DNA of 64,000 nt from assembly GCA_002840765.1 (NCBI GenBank), contig PHCE01000013.1:1-64000 (forward strand), read 5' to 3'. The position numbers and the translations under genes were made by a program. The notes below the pieces were generated by a model. That model was not told the origin of the DNA and did not search any database. It saw nothing but the letters and a program-made list of their open reading frames with translations. The stretch's first letter is position 1; each line of letters starts with the position of its first letter. Origin of the DNA: Betaproteobacteria bacterium HGW-Betaproteobacteria-7 (GTDB taxonomy: Bacteria; Pseudomonadota; Gammaproteobacteria; Burkholderiales; Rhodocyclaceae). Shown here piece by piece: positions 53,061 to 62,573 of this stretch.

Positions 53061-54278
53061 TTAATCCAGGGAGGGGTCAGTCGCGGGCGAATTGCCGGGA
53101 TGCGGCCAATCGTCGCCCTGGCGATTGTTCGTCGGGGCCTGTTCGACGCGGTTGCGGCCCCGACGCTTGGCCCGGTACATGGATTCGTCGGCACGATTCA
53201 GGACCGTCTCGGCCGTCTCGCCCGGTTGCCAATCGGCAACGCCGATGCTCGCGGTCATGCTGATCGGAGTCGGCTCGTTGGCGACCGGGTGAGTTTCGAT
53301 GGCGACAAGCAGGCGATTCGCTGCCGCCATAGCTTCAACGAGGCCGGCGTGCGGCAGGAAAATTGCGAACTCCTCGCCCCCCATGCGGCCAATGACATCG
53401 CCGTGGCGTACGCAGTTCTCGGCGACGGCGACGAAATGCCGCAAGGCTTCATCACCGGTTTGATGACCCCAGGTGTCATTGATTTTCTTGAAGTGGTCAA
53501 GGTCGACCAACATGACCGACAAGGGGGTGTTCCCGCGCACCGCGACGCTGATGCTCTTGTCGAGCAGGGTCAGGAAGGAGCGACGATTGAAAGTGCCGGT
53601 CAGCGGGTCGCAATCGGCGACACTGCGCAGTTCCAGCGTCACCCTTTCATTGGCCAGCATGACGATGGCGAAGGCCATCAGGACAATGGTGACGATCGAT
53701 TCGATGATGACGAACTGGGAAAGGGCGATTGCCTGCTGTTCATCGAACAAGCCGTTGCTGCCCAGGGCGAACAGCCAGGGGCGCAGCAGCAGGAACAATC
53801 CATGGAAGCCGCTGGCCGTCGCGTAGAGGTACCGGGCCGGGTAGTCGTGGATCTTGCCTTTGGCGATGGTACGCGCGCAGAGCAGGAAGATGCTGCCGAT
53901 CATCAGGCTGGACACGGCAAAACGCGCGCCACCGTTGGGCTCGACCAGAGTGAACCAGGTCGAGACGACAAGCAGGGCGGCTAGTCCGAGCATCGGGTAG
54001 GCCTTGGGCAGGACCGGGAGGCCGATGTAGGCGCGGGTCCCGGTCAAGTTCAGGTAGGCCATCAGGAAGATGAAGACCTGGGCGGCAAGCACCGAGGCAA
54101 TCTCCGGCAGCGCCGGGCGCAGCAACAGGCTGATGCAGAAAAGAAAGCCGGAGAGGTAGGCCAGCGTCCACGCGCCGAACCCGGCGATCTGTCGGTTGAA
54201 ACGCCAGGCGGCCAGCAGCATCAAGGCCATGATTCCCATCAGAATGGCAGCGAGGATGAGAAGCGTCGGACTGTGCAC
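53061..54278 (-). CDS. Membrane diguanylate cyclase (GGDEF)
   Basis: About 405 residues. Six or so membrane segments (residues 5-215) are followed by a GGDEF domain with IGRMGGEEFAIFL (active GGEEF). The inhibitory site RHGD lies five residues before GGEEF, matching RxxD, so product inhibition is expected. Start set at the GTG at 54278 (VHSPTLLILAAIL), with AGGA upstream; a TTG at 54305 is the longest frame. It makes cyclic-di-GMP from two GTP. Confidence 0.92.
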   Translation of the reverse strand: MHSPTLLILAAILMGIMALMLLAAWRFNRQIAGFGAWTLAYLSGFLFCISLLLRPALPEIASVLAAQVFIFLMAYLNLTGTRAYIGLPVLPKAYPMLGLAALLVVSTWFTLVEPNGGARFAVSSLMIGSIFLLCARTIAKGKIHDYPARYLYATASGFHGLFLLLRPWLFALGSNGLFDEQQAIALSQFVIIESIVTIVLMAFAIVMLANERVTLELRSVADCDPLTGTFNRRSFLTLLDKSISVAVRGNTPLSVMLVDLDHFKKINDTWGHQTGDEALRHFVAVAENCVRHGDVIGRMGGEEFAIFLPHAGLVEAMAAANRLLVAIETHPVANEPTPISMTASIGVADWQPGETAETVLNRADESMYRAKRRGRNRVEQAPTNNRQGDDWPHPGNSPATDPSLD

Positions 54279-54397
54279 GGTGCGAAATTCCTGGCCGGTC
54301 GGCAAAGTCCGCTAGTTTACCGGCAAAAAGTCGATGGCCGAACGGTGGTGAGGACAGGGCGCGTCTGTTAGTGAATGAACGACAGAATTTATCTCGC

Positions 54398-54414
54398 AGT
54401 TTCGTGTCGAAACT
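54398..54414. promoter_or_regulatory. Inverted repeat upstream of the 61-residue ORF
   Basis: AGTTTC-GTGTC-GAAACT, perfect 6-bp arms, 42 bases before the start codon at 54456. It could be an operator or part of the promoter region. No identified regulator. Confidence 0.3.
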
Positions 54415-54455
54415 CAGATTGAGTATTGATGATGTGTTGATGGAAGGAGTTCGCC

Positions 54456-54641
54456 ATGAACCACGATCTGCGCTTGTCCTGGAGAACGGAAGTTGCCGTT
54501 AACCGCGGCCTGGCCTTGGCCTTGCTGGACGGCGTCCGCGCCGGCATCGAGCACATGAAGAAGGAAAACGTCCCGCTCGACGTCATCTACCGGGTCATCC
54601 TGACCCCGAGCCAGCGGCGAGATACCGACTGGCGCCACTGA
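54456..54641 (+). CDS. Small conserved-looking protein of unknown function
   Basis: 61 residues, MNHDLRLSWRTEVAVNRGLA onward, with a helical middle and a C-terminal VILTPSQRRDTDWRH. A strong ribosome site GGAAGGAG (54442-54449) sits 6 bases before the ATG. No signal peptide or membrane segment. Codon use looks like that of neighbours. I do not recognise a family with certainty. Confidence 0.65.
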   Translation: MNHDLRLSWRTEVAVNRGLALALLDGVRAGIEHMKKENVPLDVIYRVILTPSQRRDTDWRH

Positions 54642-54741
54642 CCGTCCAGAGTGCACCTCGAATTTTTGCGGCGCCTGCGTTACTGTAGGGTTCGCTTGGC
54701 GGTTTTGTTTGCCAAGTGCTCTCTTTCCCAGGAACCGTCGC

Positions 54742-55581
54742 ATGGACAATTCATTGCAGTCGCTGGAGCAGATCCGGGCTTCGGCCCTCGACATGGCCGT
54801 CCGTTTCGGCCCCAAAGTACTCGTCGCCATCCTCATCATGGGCGCCGGCTACATGGTGGCCCGCTGGTTCGGGCGCCTGCTCGATCGCCTGCTCGTCCGT
54901 CTCAATCTCGATGCGCCCGTACGTTCACTGCTCTGCCGCATTGCCCAGCTCTTCGTCCTTGCCATCTTCGCCATCATGGCCTTGCAGAACCTGGGTATCG
55001 AACTGCTGCCCCTGATCGCCGGTCTGGGCGTCGCCGGTGCCGGTATCGCCCTGGCCATGCAGGGCCTGCTCGGCAACTTGGTGGCCGGCCTGAGCATCAT
55101 CTTCACCCGGCCCTTTCACCTTGGCGACTACATATCCATTGCCGATGAAGAGGGCGAAGTCCTCGACATCAGCCTGTTCACCACCACCCTGGGTCATACC
55201 GATCTGTCGCGGGTGGTCATTCCCAACCGCAAGATCGTTGGCGAGATCCTGCACAACTACGGACAAATCCGCCGTCTCGATATTTCCCTGAGTGTTTCCT
55301 ATACCAACGACGCCGATGCGGCCCTGGCCCTGGTCGGCGAGGTCCTGGCGGCCAACCCCAAGGTCCTCAAGGACCCGCTGCCGCGCCTCGGGGTGCTGCG
55401 GCTCACCGAAACCGGGATGACCATCAGCGTGCGGCCCTGGGTCATGGTGCCGGATTACGAGTCGGCGATCGGCGAACTGAACAAGACCATACTCGCGGCC
55501 TTCGCCCAAAAGGGTATCGCCCTGGCCCTGCCGCGCTACGAGGTGCGCATGCTCGGCGAACCGGCCTTGCAGCCCGGCTGA
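54742..55581 (+). CDS. MscS-type mechanosensitive channel
   Basis: 279 residues. Three N-terminal membrane helices, the last being the pore helix in the GLGVAGAGIALAMQGLLGNL signature, then the beta domain (FTRPFHLGDYISIADEEGEV, VVIPNRKIVGEILHNY). It releases solutes under hypo-osmotic shock. AGGA at 54730-54733 supports the ATG at 54742. Convergent with the hybrid kinase gene. Confidence 0.92.
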   Translation: MDNSLQSLEQIRASALDMAVRFGPKVLVAILIMGAGYMVARWFGRLLDRLLVRLNLDAPVRSLLCRIAQLFVLAIFAIMALQNLGIELLPLIAGLGVAGAGIALAMQGLLGNLVAGLSIIFTRPFHLGDYISIADEEGEVLDISLFTTTLGHTDLSRVVIPNRKIVGEILHNYGQIRRLDISLSVSYTNDADAALALVGEVLAANPKVLKDPLPRLGVLRLTETGMTISVRPWVMVPDYESAIGELNKTILAAFAQKGIALALPRYEVRMLGEPALQPG

Positions 55582-55600
55582 TTCGCCGCCTGGCACCGCC

Positions 55601-58117
55601 TCATCGGGCGGAATCGCTCCGTCCGGCGGGCAGCGCGGCGCGCAACTGGCCGACCAGCGTCTCGATGGCATCGGCCAGTTGCAAGGCATGGGCGGTGAGG
55701 TCGGTGGTGCCGGCATGGGCGGCATCGAGCAATTCTCCGGCATAGCGGGCAATGTCGCGGGCGCCCAGGTTGCCGGCGGCGCCCTTGAGGGCATGGGCGA
55801 TGCTGCGGATGGCTTGGTTGTCGGCCGCTGACGCCAGTTGCCGCAGGCGCGGCGCATCGCCCCCGTGGTGATCGACAAGCAGGCTGAGGAAGCGGACGTA
55901 GACCGGCCAGCGTTTGCCGGCGATGGCCAGGCCATGGATCAGGTCGAGTTCCTTGATCGCCGCCAGGCGCCTTTCGATGTCGGCCGGCACGGCCGCCGGC
56001 GCCGCTGGCGCAATGGCGGAGCCGCGTGTCCGTTCCGGTAGCCACCTGAGCAGGGCGCCGTAGAGCAACTCCGGGTCAAATGGCTTGGAGACGAAATCGT
56101 TCATGCCGGCCGCCAGACAGTTACGCCGGTCCTCTTCGAAGACATTGGCGGTCATCGCCAGAATCGGAATTTTTTCCCAGCCGGGCAGCCGGCGAATCTC
56201 CCGGGTTGCTTCTAGGCCGTCCAACTCGGGCATCTGCACGTCCATCAGCACCAGGTCGTAAAAGCGGCGGCGCGCCTTGTCGACCGCCGTGCGGCCATCG
56301 CCGGCCGTGTCCACGACGAGTCCGGCGGCCTGCAGCACGTCGCGGGCGACTTCCTGGTTGATCTCGTTGTCCTCGGCCAGCAGGATGCAGGCGCCGGCCC
56401 GGCTGGCCGCCAGCGTGGTCGCGGTATCGAGGCGGCGGGCGGCTTCCGTCTTCGGCTTCATCCCCTGGCCGCGGTGCAACTGTACGGTAAACCAGAAGGT
56501 ACTGCCCTTGCCGAATTCGCTGCTGACGCCAGCTTCGCCGCCCATCATGCGGGCCAGGCGGCGGGTGATCGCCAGGCCCAGGCCGGTGCCGCCGTAGCGC
56601 CGGCTGATCGAAGCTTCCGCCTGTTCGAAGGCGGTGAACAGGTTGGCCATCTTGTCCGGAGCGATGCCGGGGCCGGTGTCGCTGACCTCGAAGCGGACGC
56701 GCAGGTTGTCGCCGTCCTCCTGCTCGAGCTTGGCGCGCAGGGCTACGGAACCGCGCTCGGTGAACTTGATGGCGTTGCCGGCATAGTTGATCAGTCCCTG
56801 GCGCAGGCGCACCGGGTCGCCGCGGAGCCAGATGGGCACGTTGTCGTAGTCGATCTCGATGCTCAGCCCCTTGTTCTTCGCCGCCTCGCCGATCATCGAA
56901 TAGGTGTGGTCGAGCACCTCGCCCAGGGCGAAGTCGATGTCCTCGAACTCCATGCGGCCGGCCTCGATTTTCGACAGGTCGAGAATGTCGTTGATGATTG
57001 ATAGCAGGTGAAAGGCCGCCGAGTCGATCTTCTTCAGCCGCGCCCGCTGTTCGTCGTCGAGATTCGACTGGCGCAGCAGGTGGGTCATGCCGATGATGGC
57101 GTTCATCGGCGTCCGGATTTCGTGACTCATGTTGGCGAGAAAGGCGCTCTTCGCCCGGGTCGTCGATTCCGCTACCTGGCGCATCTGGATCAGCAGCTTC
57201 TCCTTTTCCTTGGCCGGGCCGATGTCCTCGATCAACCAGATGGCGCTGTCTGGATGCGTGACCGGGTCGAGCGGCTGGCGCACGATGCGCGCCCAGAAGC
57301 GCCGGCCATCCCGGCCCTCGAGCTCGATCTCCGTATCCAGTACCTGGCCGGCGGCCGCATCCGTCCCGGCAGCGACCGGCAGCGCCTCGCCGTCGGCGCC
57401 GTGCAGCAGGCTGAGGATCGGCAGGCCGACCAGCTCGCCGGCAGCGGCGTAGCCGAAGAGCGTGGCGGCCTTCGGATTGGCGCGCAGGATGTCTCCGCGG
57501 GCCACCGAAATGACGCCGGCCTGGACGTTGCCGAGGATGGTTTCCAGTTCTGCGGTGCGAGCGTCCACCCGTTGTTCCAGTTCGCCATAGACGCGCACGT
57601 TCTCCAGTGCCACCGCTGTCGTGTCGGCCAGCGCCTGGAGCACCTTCACCTGATCTGCCGTCGGCTGATAGCGGCGCGCCCAGTAGATGCCGATGGCGCC
57701 AACCGGCGCCGACTGGCGGATCGGCACCATGGCCAGGCTTTTGACGAAGGTGGGCCGATAGGCATCGGTCGGGATGCGGGGATCGGCATAGATGTCTTCG
57801 ATCACCACCGCTTGCCGGTGCAGCATTGCCCAGCCGCTGATGCAGCTACTCATCGGGAAACGCCGCCCCTTCCACAGCGGGCTGAGCGCATCCTCGTCGG
57901 CGTAGTGGCACAAGTCGCCATCGCGCAGCACGAAAGCCGCCCCGTCCGCCCCGCTCAGGTTGCGCGCCGCATGCTTGACGATCTCCATCACCGTCGCCAG
58001 GTCGCGGGCGGTGGACAGTTGCAGGACCACCTCAACCAGATGTTCCATGGCCACGCCATAGTTCATCGTATTTGCCGAGGATGCCAACTCGCGCGAACCG
58101 GATTCGCTGTTTGTCAT
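55601..58117 (-). CDS. Cytosolic GAF-PAS hybrid histidine kinase
   Basis: About 838 residues with no membrane segment. GAF (about 35-175), PAS (about 185-310), HisKA (His in [19 protein letters not shown]), HATPase ([17 protein letters not shown]), receiver (Asp in [13 protein letters not shown]) and HPt (His in [12 protein letters not shown]). The start at 58117 ([13 protein letters not shown]) follows GGGAG; a longer frame lacks support. No response regulator gene is adjacent. The layout resembles the kinase at 18654 but with a cytosolic sensor. Confidence 0.93.
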   Translation of the reverse strand: MTNSESGSRELASSANTMNYGVAMEHLVEVVLQLSTARDLATVMEIVKHAARNLSGADGAAFVLRDGDLCHYADEDALSPLWKGRRFPMSSCISGWAMLHRQAVVIEDIYADPRIPTDAYRPTFVKSLAMVPIRQSAPVGAIGIYWARRYQPTADQVKVLQALADTTAVALENVRVYGELEQRVDARTAELETILGNVQAGVISVARGDILRANPKAATLFGYAAAGELVGLPILSLLHGADGEALPVAAGTDAAAGQVLDTEIELEGRDGRRFWARIVRQPLDPVTHPDSAIWLIEDIGPAKEKEKLLIQMRQVAESTTRAKSAFLANMSHEIRTPMNAIIGMTHLLRQSNLDDEQRARLKKIDSAAFHLLSIINDILDLSKIEAGRMEFEDIDFALGEVLDHTYSMIGEAAKNKGLSIEIDYDNVPIWLRGDPVRLRQGLINYAGNAIKFTERGSVALRAKLEQEDGDNLRVRFEVSDTGPGIAPDKMANLFTAFEQAEASISRRYGGTGLGLAITRRLARMMGGEAGVSSEFGKGSTFWFTVQLHRGQGMKPKTEAARRLDTATTLAASRAGACILLAEDNEINQEVARDVLQAAGLVVDTAGDGRTAVDKARRRFYDLVLMDVQMPELDGLEATREIRRLPGWEKIPILAMTANVFEEDRRNCLAAGMNDFVSKPFDPELLYGALLRWLPERTRGSAIAPAAPAAVPADIERRLAAIKELDLIHGLAIAGKRWPVYVRFLSLLVDHHGGDAPRLRQLASAADNQAIRSIAHALKGAAGNLGARDIARYAGELLDAAHAGTTDLTAHALQLADAIETLVGQLRAALPAGRSDSAR

Positions 58118-58285
58118 GACGAACTCCCGTGAATGACCAGACAGACGGGCTTTTGCCAGGGGGAGAGGACTCCGCAAAGCAGGCAACTGGCATGCGCCCT
58201 GGGTCATTCTAGGGGGCGCAGGCGGAATGATCCATATGCAATAGGTATGGGGGCTGCTTGTCGGCCGTCGCCGTCGTTTTCTGGT

Positions 58286-58305
58286 TCTGTGCGCTGAGGC
58301 ACAGA
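58286..58305. promoter_or_regulatory. Inverted repeat in the kinase/lemA gap
   Basis: TCTGTGC/GCACAGA, perfect 7-bp arms with a 6-base loop, in the 296-bp gap between the divergent kinase and lemA genes. It could be an operator or a hairpin. No T run follows. Confidence 0.3.
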
Positions 58306-58333
58306 CTGCATTCAGGCGGACGGCTATTAGTTG

Positions 58334-58346
58334 CTGACGTTGTCAG
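58334..58346. promoter_or_regulatory. Inverted repeat upstream of lemA
   Basis: CTGAC-GTT-GTCAG, perfect 5-bp arms, 67 bases before the lemA start. Possible operator. Confidence 0.25.
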
Positions 58347-58413
58347 GACCATTTCACTATTTGCACGGCGGTCGTGCGCGGTTGATAAACCCGTTAATTC
58401 TTGGAGAGAGCCA

Positions 58414-59046
58414 ATGAAAAAATTATGGCTTGTTCTGGCAACGCTGCTGACGTTAAGTCTCACCGGTTGCGGCTACAACACGTTTCAGAGCAACGATGAG
58501 CAGATCAAGGCGAGCTGGTCCGAGGTGGTGAATCAGTACCAGCGCCGGGCGGACCTGATACCCAACCTGGTCAATACCGTCAAAGGTTACGCCGATCACG
58601 AAAAAGAGGTCCTGCTGGGCGTCACCAACGCCCGTGCCAAAGTCGGCGGTATGCAGGCGACGCCGGAACTGATCAACGACCCGGCGGCATTTGCCAAATT
58701 CCAGGCTGCCCAGGGCGAGTTGTCAGGGGCGCTGTCCCGCTTACTGGTGGTGGCGGAAAACTATCCGCAGCTGAAAGCCGATGCCAGCTTCCGCGATCTG
58801 CAAGCTCAGCTCGAGGGCACCGAAAACCGCATCACGGTGGCCCGCAATCGTTATATCCAGGCCGTGCAGGCGTACAACATCACGGTTCGCTCCTTCCCGT
58901 CGAACCTGACGGCGATGGTGCTCGGGTACAAGACAAAGCCCAATTTCACCGTGGAGAACGAACAGGCGATTTCCCGGCCACCCAGTGTTGATTTTGCTCC
59001 GTCGTCCTCCAGGCTGCCGGGCGAGGCTGCGGGAGCCGCGAAGTAA
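58414..59046 (+). CDS. LemA family lipoprotein
   Basis: 210 residues. The signal sequence ends in the lipobox LTGC (Cys-20), then the LemA helical domain with QIKASWSEVVNQYQRRADLI, PNLVNTVKGYADHEKEVL and YPQLKADASFRDLQAQLEGT, followed by FPSNLTAMVLGYKTKPNF. GGAGAG precedes the ATG. First of a four-gene run with two TPM-domain proteins and a YihY protein. Function is not settled for this family. Confidence 0.92.
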   Translation: MKKLWLVLATLLTLSLTGCGYNTFQSNDEQIKASWSEVVNQYQRRADLIPNLVNTVKGYADHEKEVLLGVTNARAKVGGMQATPELINDPAAFAKFQAAQGELSGALSRLLVVAENYPQLKADASFRDLQAQLEGTENRITVARNRYIQAVQAYNITVRSFPSNLTAMVLGYKTKPNFTVENEQAISRPPSVDFAPSSSRLPGEAAGAAK

Positions 59047-59049
59047 CTC

Positions 59050-59895
59050 ATGCGCACAGCAAGAACCTCCTTTCTGGTAATCGCGCTCGGCTGGTCTCTT
59101 CTCGTTGGCGCGCAGATCCCGGTTCCCCCGTTGACCGAGCGTGTGACCGACCAGGCGGCCTTGCTGACCCCTGAGCAGAAGGCCAGCCTGGAACAGAAGT
59201 TGCAAACTTTTGAAGCCAGAAAAGGCAGTCAGCTCGCGGTGCTGATCGTGCCCACCACCGCGCCGGAAACGATAGAGCAATACGCGCTGCGCGTTGTCGA
59301 GCAATGGAAGCTGGGGCGCAAGACAGTCGATGACGGGGCGCTCATGCTCATCGCCACGACTGATCGGTCGCTGCGCATCGAGGTGGGCTATGGCCTGGAG
59401 GGCGCGCTCAATGATGCAACCAGCAAACGCATCATCAGCGAAACCATGACGCCGCATTTCAAGGCAGGGGATTTCTATGCGGGCATTACCGCTGGCGTCG
59501 ATCAGATCATTCGTGTAATCGACGGCGAACCCTTGCCGGAACCCCAACGAATAGCTGGCAGCGGCAGCGGTATGGCCGATATCCAGCAGTATGTGCCGAT
59601 CATTTTCATGCTGGCGCTGGTGGTGGGCGGGCTCCTGCGCTCCTGGCTCGGCCGCTTCCCCGGGGCGCTAGTCACTGGCGGCGCAGTGGCCGTGGCCGCC
59701 TGGCTATTTGCCGGCGCCATCTCCGTCGCATTGATTGCCGGCATCCTGGCGCTGGTGTTTACGTTGCTCAGCGGTGGCATGGGCGGTATGGGCGGTCATC
59801 GGGGCGGCGGCTTCGGTGGCGGAGGTTTTGGCGGCGGTGGCTTCGGCGGAGGCGGTGGCGGCTTTGGTGGCGGCGGCGCATCGGGACGGTGGTAA
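59050..59895 (+). CDS. TPM-domain membrane protein with Gly-rich tail (YgcG-like)
   Basis: 281 residues. Signal sequence, a TPM domain (about 30-160: VTDQAALLTPEQKASLEQKL, VDDGALMLIATTDRSLRIEV, GYGLEGALND), then two or three membrane segments and a C-terminal Gly/Phe tail of GGGFGG repeats (59805-59880). The genetic pairing with LemA is typical. It starts 3 bases after the lemA stop. Confidence 0.9.
   Translation: MRTARTSFLVIALGWSLLVGAQIPVPPLTERVTDQAALLTPEQKASLEQKLQTFEARKGSQLAVLIVPTTAPETIEQYALRVVEQWKLGRKTVDDGALMLIATTDRSLRIEVGYGLEGALNDATSKRIISETMTPHFKAGDFYAGITAGVDQIIRVIDGEPLPEPQRIAGSGSGMADIQQYVPIIFMLALVVGGLLRSWLGRFPGALVTGGAVAVAAWLFAGAISVALIAGILALVFTLLSGGMGGMGGHRGGGFGGGGFGGGGFGGGGGGFGGGGASGRW
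59805..59880 (+). repeat. Gly/Phe-rich coding repeat
   Basis: Tandem GGCGG(T/C)GG-type units inside the TPM gene encode a GGGFGG-like tail. Length may vary between strains. Part of a known family feature, not a mobile element. Confidence 0.75.
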
Positions 59896-59898
59896 GGG

Positions 59899-60396
59899 AT
59901 GAGTATCAAACGCCTAGCCAAGCATTTGCTGCAAACCCCGCGGCAAGTCCACCGGGATTTCCCCAGCCAAACCTTGAATGCCATTGAACGGGCGATCAAG
60001 GCCAGTGAGACTGCGCATCGGGGAGAAATCCGTTTCGCCGTGGAAGGCGCACTGGATGGCCTACCGCTCTTCAAGGGCCAGAGCGCACGCGAGCGGGCCA
60101 TCGACGTCTTTTCCCAATTACGCATCTGGGACACCGAACACAACAACGGCGTCCTGATTTATCTGTTGCTTGCCGACCGGGACGTCGAAATTGTTGCCGA
60201 TCGTGGCATCGATGCGAAAGTCGGCGCCGACGAATGGGAAAGAATTTGCCACATGATGGAAAGCGACTTCCAGCAAGGCAAGTACGAAGACGGTGTGGTC
60301 AGCGGCATCCTGGCGGTGACGCAGCATCTGATCAAGAATTTCCCGGCTTCCGGTGCTGACCAGAATGAATTGCCGGACAGACCTGTGGTGCTGTAG
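59899..60396 (+). CDS. Second TPM-domain protein
   Basis: 165 residues, with no signal peptide or membrane segment. TPM-type core: HRGEIRFAVEGALDGLPLFK, RAIDVFSQLRIWDTEHNNGV, LIYLLLADRDVEIVADRGID, then FQQGKYEDGVVSGI. It lies 3 bases after the first TPM gene, so the two are co-transcribed and probably work together with LemA. Confidence 0.88.
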   Translation: MSIKRLAKHLLQTPRQVHRDFPSQTLNAIERAIKASETAHRGEIRFAVEGALDGLPLFKGQSARERAIDVFSQLRIWDTEHNNGVLIYLLLADRDVEIVADRGIDAKVGADEWERICHMMESDFQQGKYEDGVVSGILAVTQHLIKNFPASGADQNELPDRPVVL

Positions 60397-60432
60397 CTCA
60401 GCCATAAGCCAACGTCCGGAACGCGAATTCAC

Positions 60433-61326
60433 GTGAATCTCAAGCAAATCGGCGCTCTGATCGGCAAATCGGTAAGCGCCTGGATTGCCGATTTCGCCCC
60501 GAGCATGGGTGCTGCCCTGGCGTACTACACCCTGTTCTCGATTGCCCCGCTCCTGATCATCGTCATCGCTATTGCCGGTCTTGTTTTTGGCCATGATGCC
60601 GCGCGCGGCGAAATCGTTGCCCAGATCCAGGGCCTGATCGGACGCGACGGCGCGATCGCCGTGCAAGGCCTGCTGAAAAGCACCAGCGAGCCGGCGCAGG
60701 GAATCGTGGCCATCGTCATCAGCACGATCATGCTGATCATCGGCGCGACGACCGTGTTCGCCGAATTGCAGAGCGACCTCGACCGCATCTGGCGCGTTCC
60801 CGCCCCGGCAAAACAGATTGGCATCTTCGTCATGCTGCGCCGGCGCCTGCTTTCATTCGGCCTGGTGCTCGGCCTGGCGTTCCTGCTTTTGGTTTCGCTC
60901 GTGATCAGTACAGCGATCGCCGCCGTCGGCAAATGGTGGGACGGTTACTTCGCCGGCTGGGAGGCAATTCTCCAGGTGGTTGATTTCTGCCTCTCGTTCA
61001 CCATTTCGACCGTACTCTTCGCGCTGATCTACAAGCTCATGCCGCGAGCCAGAATCGCCTGGCGAGACGTCTGGATCGGCGCAGCAGTGACGGCACTGTT
61101 GTTCGACATAGGCAAACTCCTGATCGGCCTGTATCTGGGGAAAGCCAGCGTTGCATCGGGATACGGCGCTGCCGGTTCGCTGGTCGTGCTGCTGGTTTGG
61201 GTCTATTTCGCGGCGCAGATATTTCTACTTGGCGCCGAATTCACTTGGGCCTACGCCCACACATGCGGTTCGCAAGCGGAACGATCCGGCCCGACTACCA
61301 GTAAGAAATCCTTGCCGGTCACTTGA
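60433..61326 (+). CDS. YihY/BrkB family membrane protein
   Basis: 297 residues with six predicted membrane segments. Family motifs: GAALAYYTLFSIAPLLIIVI, ATTVFAELQSDLDRIWRVP, and a late YGAAGSLVVLLVWVYFAAQI followed by FLLGAEFTWAY. The start is a GTG at 60433. Role not established; earlier assignment as RNase BN for the family was incorrect in E. coli. End of the lemA run. Confidence 0.9.
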   Translation: MNLKQIGALIGKSVSAWIADFAPSMGAALAYYTLFSIAPLLIIVIAIAGLVFGHDAARGEIVAQIQGLIGRDGAIAVQGLLKSTSEPAQGIVAIVISTIMLIIGATTVFAELQSDLDRIWRVPAPAKQIGIFVMLRRRLLSFGLVLGLAFLLLVSLVISTAIAAVGKWWDGYFAGWEAILQVVDFCLSFTISTVLFALIYKLMPRARIAWRDVWIGAAVTALLFDIGKLLIGLYLGKASVASGYGAAGSLVVLLVWVYFAAQIFLLGAEFTWAYAHTCGSQAERSGPTTSKKSLPVT

Positions 61327-61725
61327 GTCCGCAACCACCAGCGACCGGGCCGGCTTACTTGCTGAAGTCGTGCAATTGTCTCAAAGTCGGCCAAAGCGGC
61401 CGTTCGAGTGGCTGGCTGATTCAGGCAGCAAAGCTGCTGTTAGCTGCCGTTAAGTGGGCATTCATACTGAAAGGCAGCTTTTCGGTCGGCCAACTTATCG
61501 GCCTCTCCGTGTATCTGGATTCGTAATCAACGCTGACCCGAGGGGCATCACCTAGCACAGGTTGCTCACTGGACAATGGTGCCGAATATCTAATCACTTA
61601 AGATGCCGCACAATCGGCAGACTAGACACCCCAAGTTATGCGTCATATTCTCTCGGGTCATTGCAATCCTCAACAGATCTAAATGAACGATTACTACGCA
61701 ATTTTGGCTGTCCAGGAGGATTGGG
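61327..61725. other. Intergenic stretch at the edge of the lower-GC region
   Basis: 399 bp with no convincing gene. A 9-base direct repeat GTCGGCCAA occurs at 61386-61394 and 61485-61493, with a small hairpin (GCAGC-AAA-GCTGC, 61425-61437) between them. From about 61500 the sequence becomes AT-richer, and it ends with AGGAGGA (61714-61720), the ribosome site of the next gene. A structured RNA linked to the reverse transcriptase could lie here, but I cannot show one. Confidence 0.4.
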
Positions 61726-62523
61726 ATGGCTGCATTTCCGCCTTTCAAGCCTGAGCACTTCGAATCGATTGCGCGCGAGTTGGGTGACTTTGTTACGGGC
61801 ACGCAGTTAGATCAGCTGTTTGCGACGCGGGGTATTTCTGATATCTCTGGGCAGTCAACAAAGTGGCGGCGAATTCATATCAGCTTACTCGCTCGGCAGG
61901 AAGCGGATCGCTGCGGCAACAACGTGGCCGCATTCATCATGACCGTGATGGCGCCCGGAAGGTCTGTCGGTGACCAAGCGCGCTATGAAACGGTACGTAG
62001 CGCGTTAAACAAGGTGTTGATCTTTGATGGCTTGCAGCTTGGTGAAGATGGTCAGTTCAGACAAGTAAGTGCTGCAAACACGATCGGCGAAGCCAAGCGA
62101 CGCGCTGAAGGCATGGCGTTCCGTCTGCGTGGCCGGGATATTCATCCAGAAATCCTACGTTACTGCCGGGAAGAGCTGATGCAAGAAAATTACTTTCATG
62201 CGGTCTTCGAGGCGGCCAAGAGCCTTGCACAGCGTCTTCGCGACATGACCGGCTTGCCACTTGATGGCGCCGCCCTGATTGACAAATGCTTTGCTGAAAG
62301 CCAGCCGCTGATCTGGATCAACGCACTGCGAACAGAGACTGAGCGTTCGGAACACAAGGGGTTTGCGCTGCTTCTGAAAGGCGCTTTTGCCGCCATCCGC
62401 AACCCGACGGCCCACGAGCCAAGGATACTGTGGCAAGGTGAAGACGATGCTGCCGACTATTTCACCCTGCTCTCGCTGTTGCATCGCAAGTTGGATTCGG
62501 CACGGGCGGTCAGCGCGAACTGA
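61726..62523 (+). CDS. TIGR02391-family protein with HEPN-like motif
   Basis: 265 residues, probably cytosolic. The C-terminal half matches TIGR02391 (Ymh-like): HPEILRYCREELMQENYFHA, then VFEAAKSLAQRLRDMTGLPL and ALLLKGAFAAIRNPTAHEPR. R225-N-P-T-A-H230 fits the R-N-x3-H catalytic motif of HEPN RNases. AGGAGGA lies 5 bases before the ATG. G+C is visibly lower than in the core. TIGR02391 genes are known near phage, plasmid and restriction loci. It is followed after 50 bases by a reverse transcriptase gene on the same strand. Confidence 0.82.
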   Translation: MAAFPPFKPEHFESIARELGDFVTGTQLDQLFATRGISDISGQSTKWRRIHISLLARQEADRCGNNVAAFIMTVMAPGRSVGDQARYETVRSALNKVLIFDGLQLGEDGQFRQVSAANTIGEAKRRAEGMAFRLRGRDIHPEILRYCREELMQENYFHAVFEAAKSLAQRLRDMTGLPLDGAALIDKCFAESQPLIWINALRTETERSEHKGFALLLKGAFAAIRNPTAHEPRILWQGEDDAADYFTLLSLLHRKLDSARAVSAN

Positions 62524-62573
62524 GTTTGGTTACCCGCATCAGCCTGCAAATAACAAGATAAGGACTACAAGCG

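Noticed and set aside
54695..54716. Hairpin CTTGGC/GCCAAG upstream of mscS
   Set aside because: Only 6 bp of stem with a 10-base loop and no good T run at the expected side; too weak to call a terminator.
59805..59880. GGC-rich repeats as a possible CRISPR or tandem DNA repeat
   Set aside because: They are in-frame Gly/Phe codons of a YgcG-like tail with no spacers.
61323..61526. 67-codon open frame after yihY
   Set aside because: No ribosome site, odd composition and no family resemblance; treated as non-coding.
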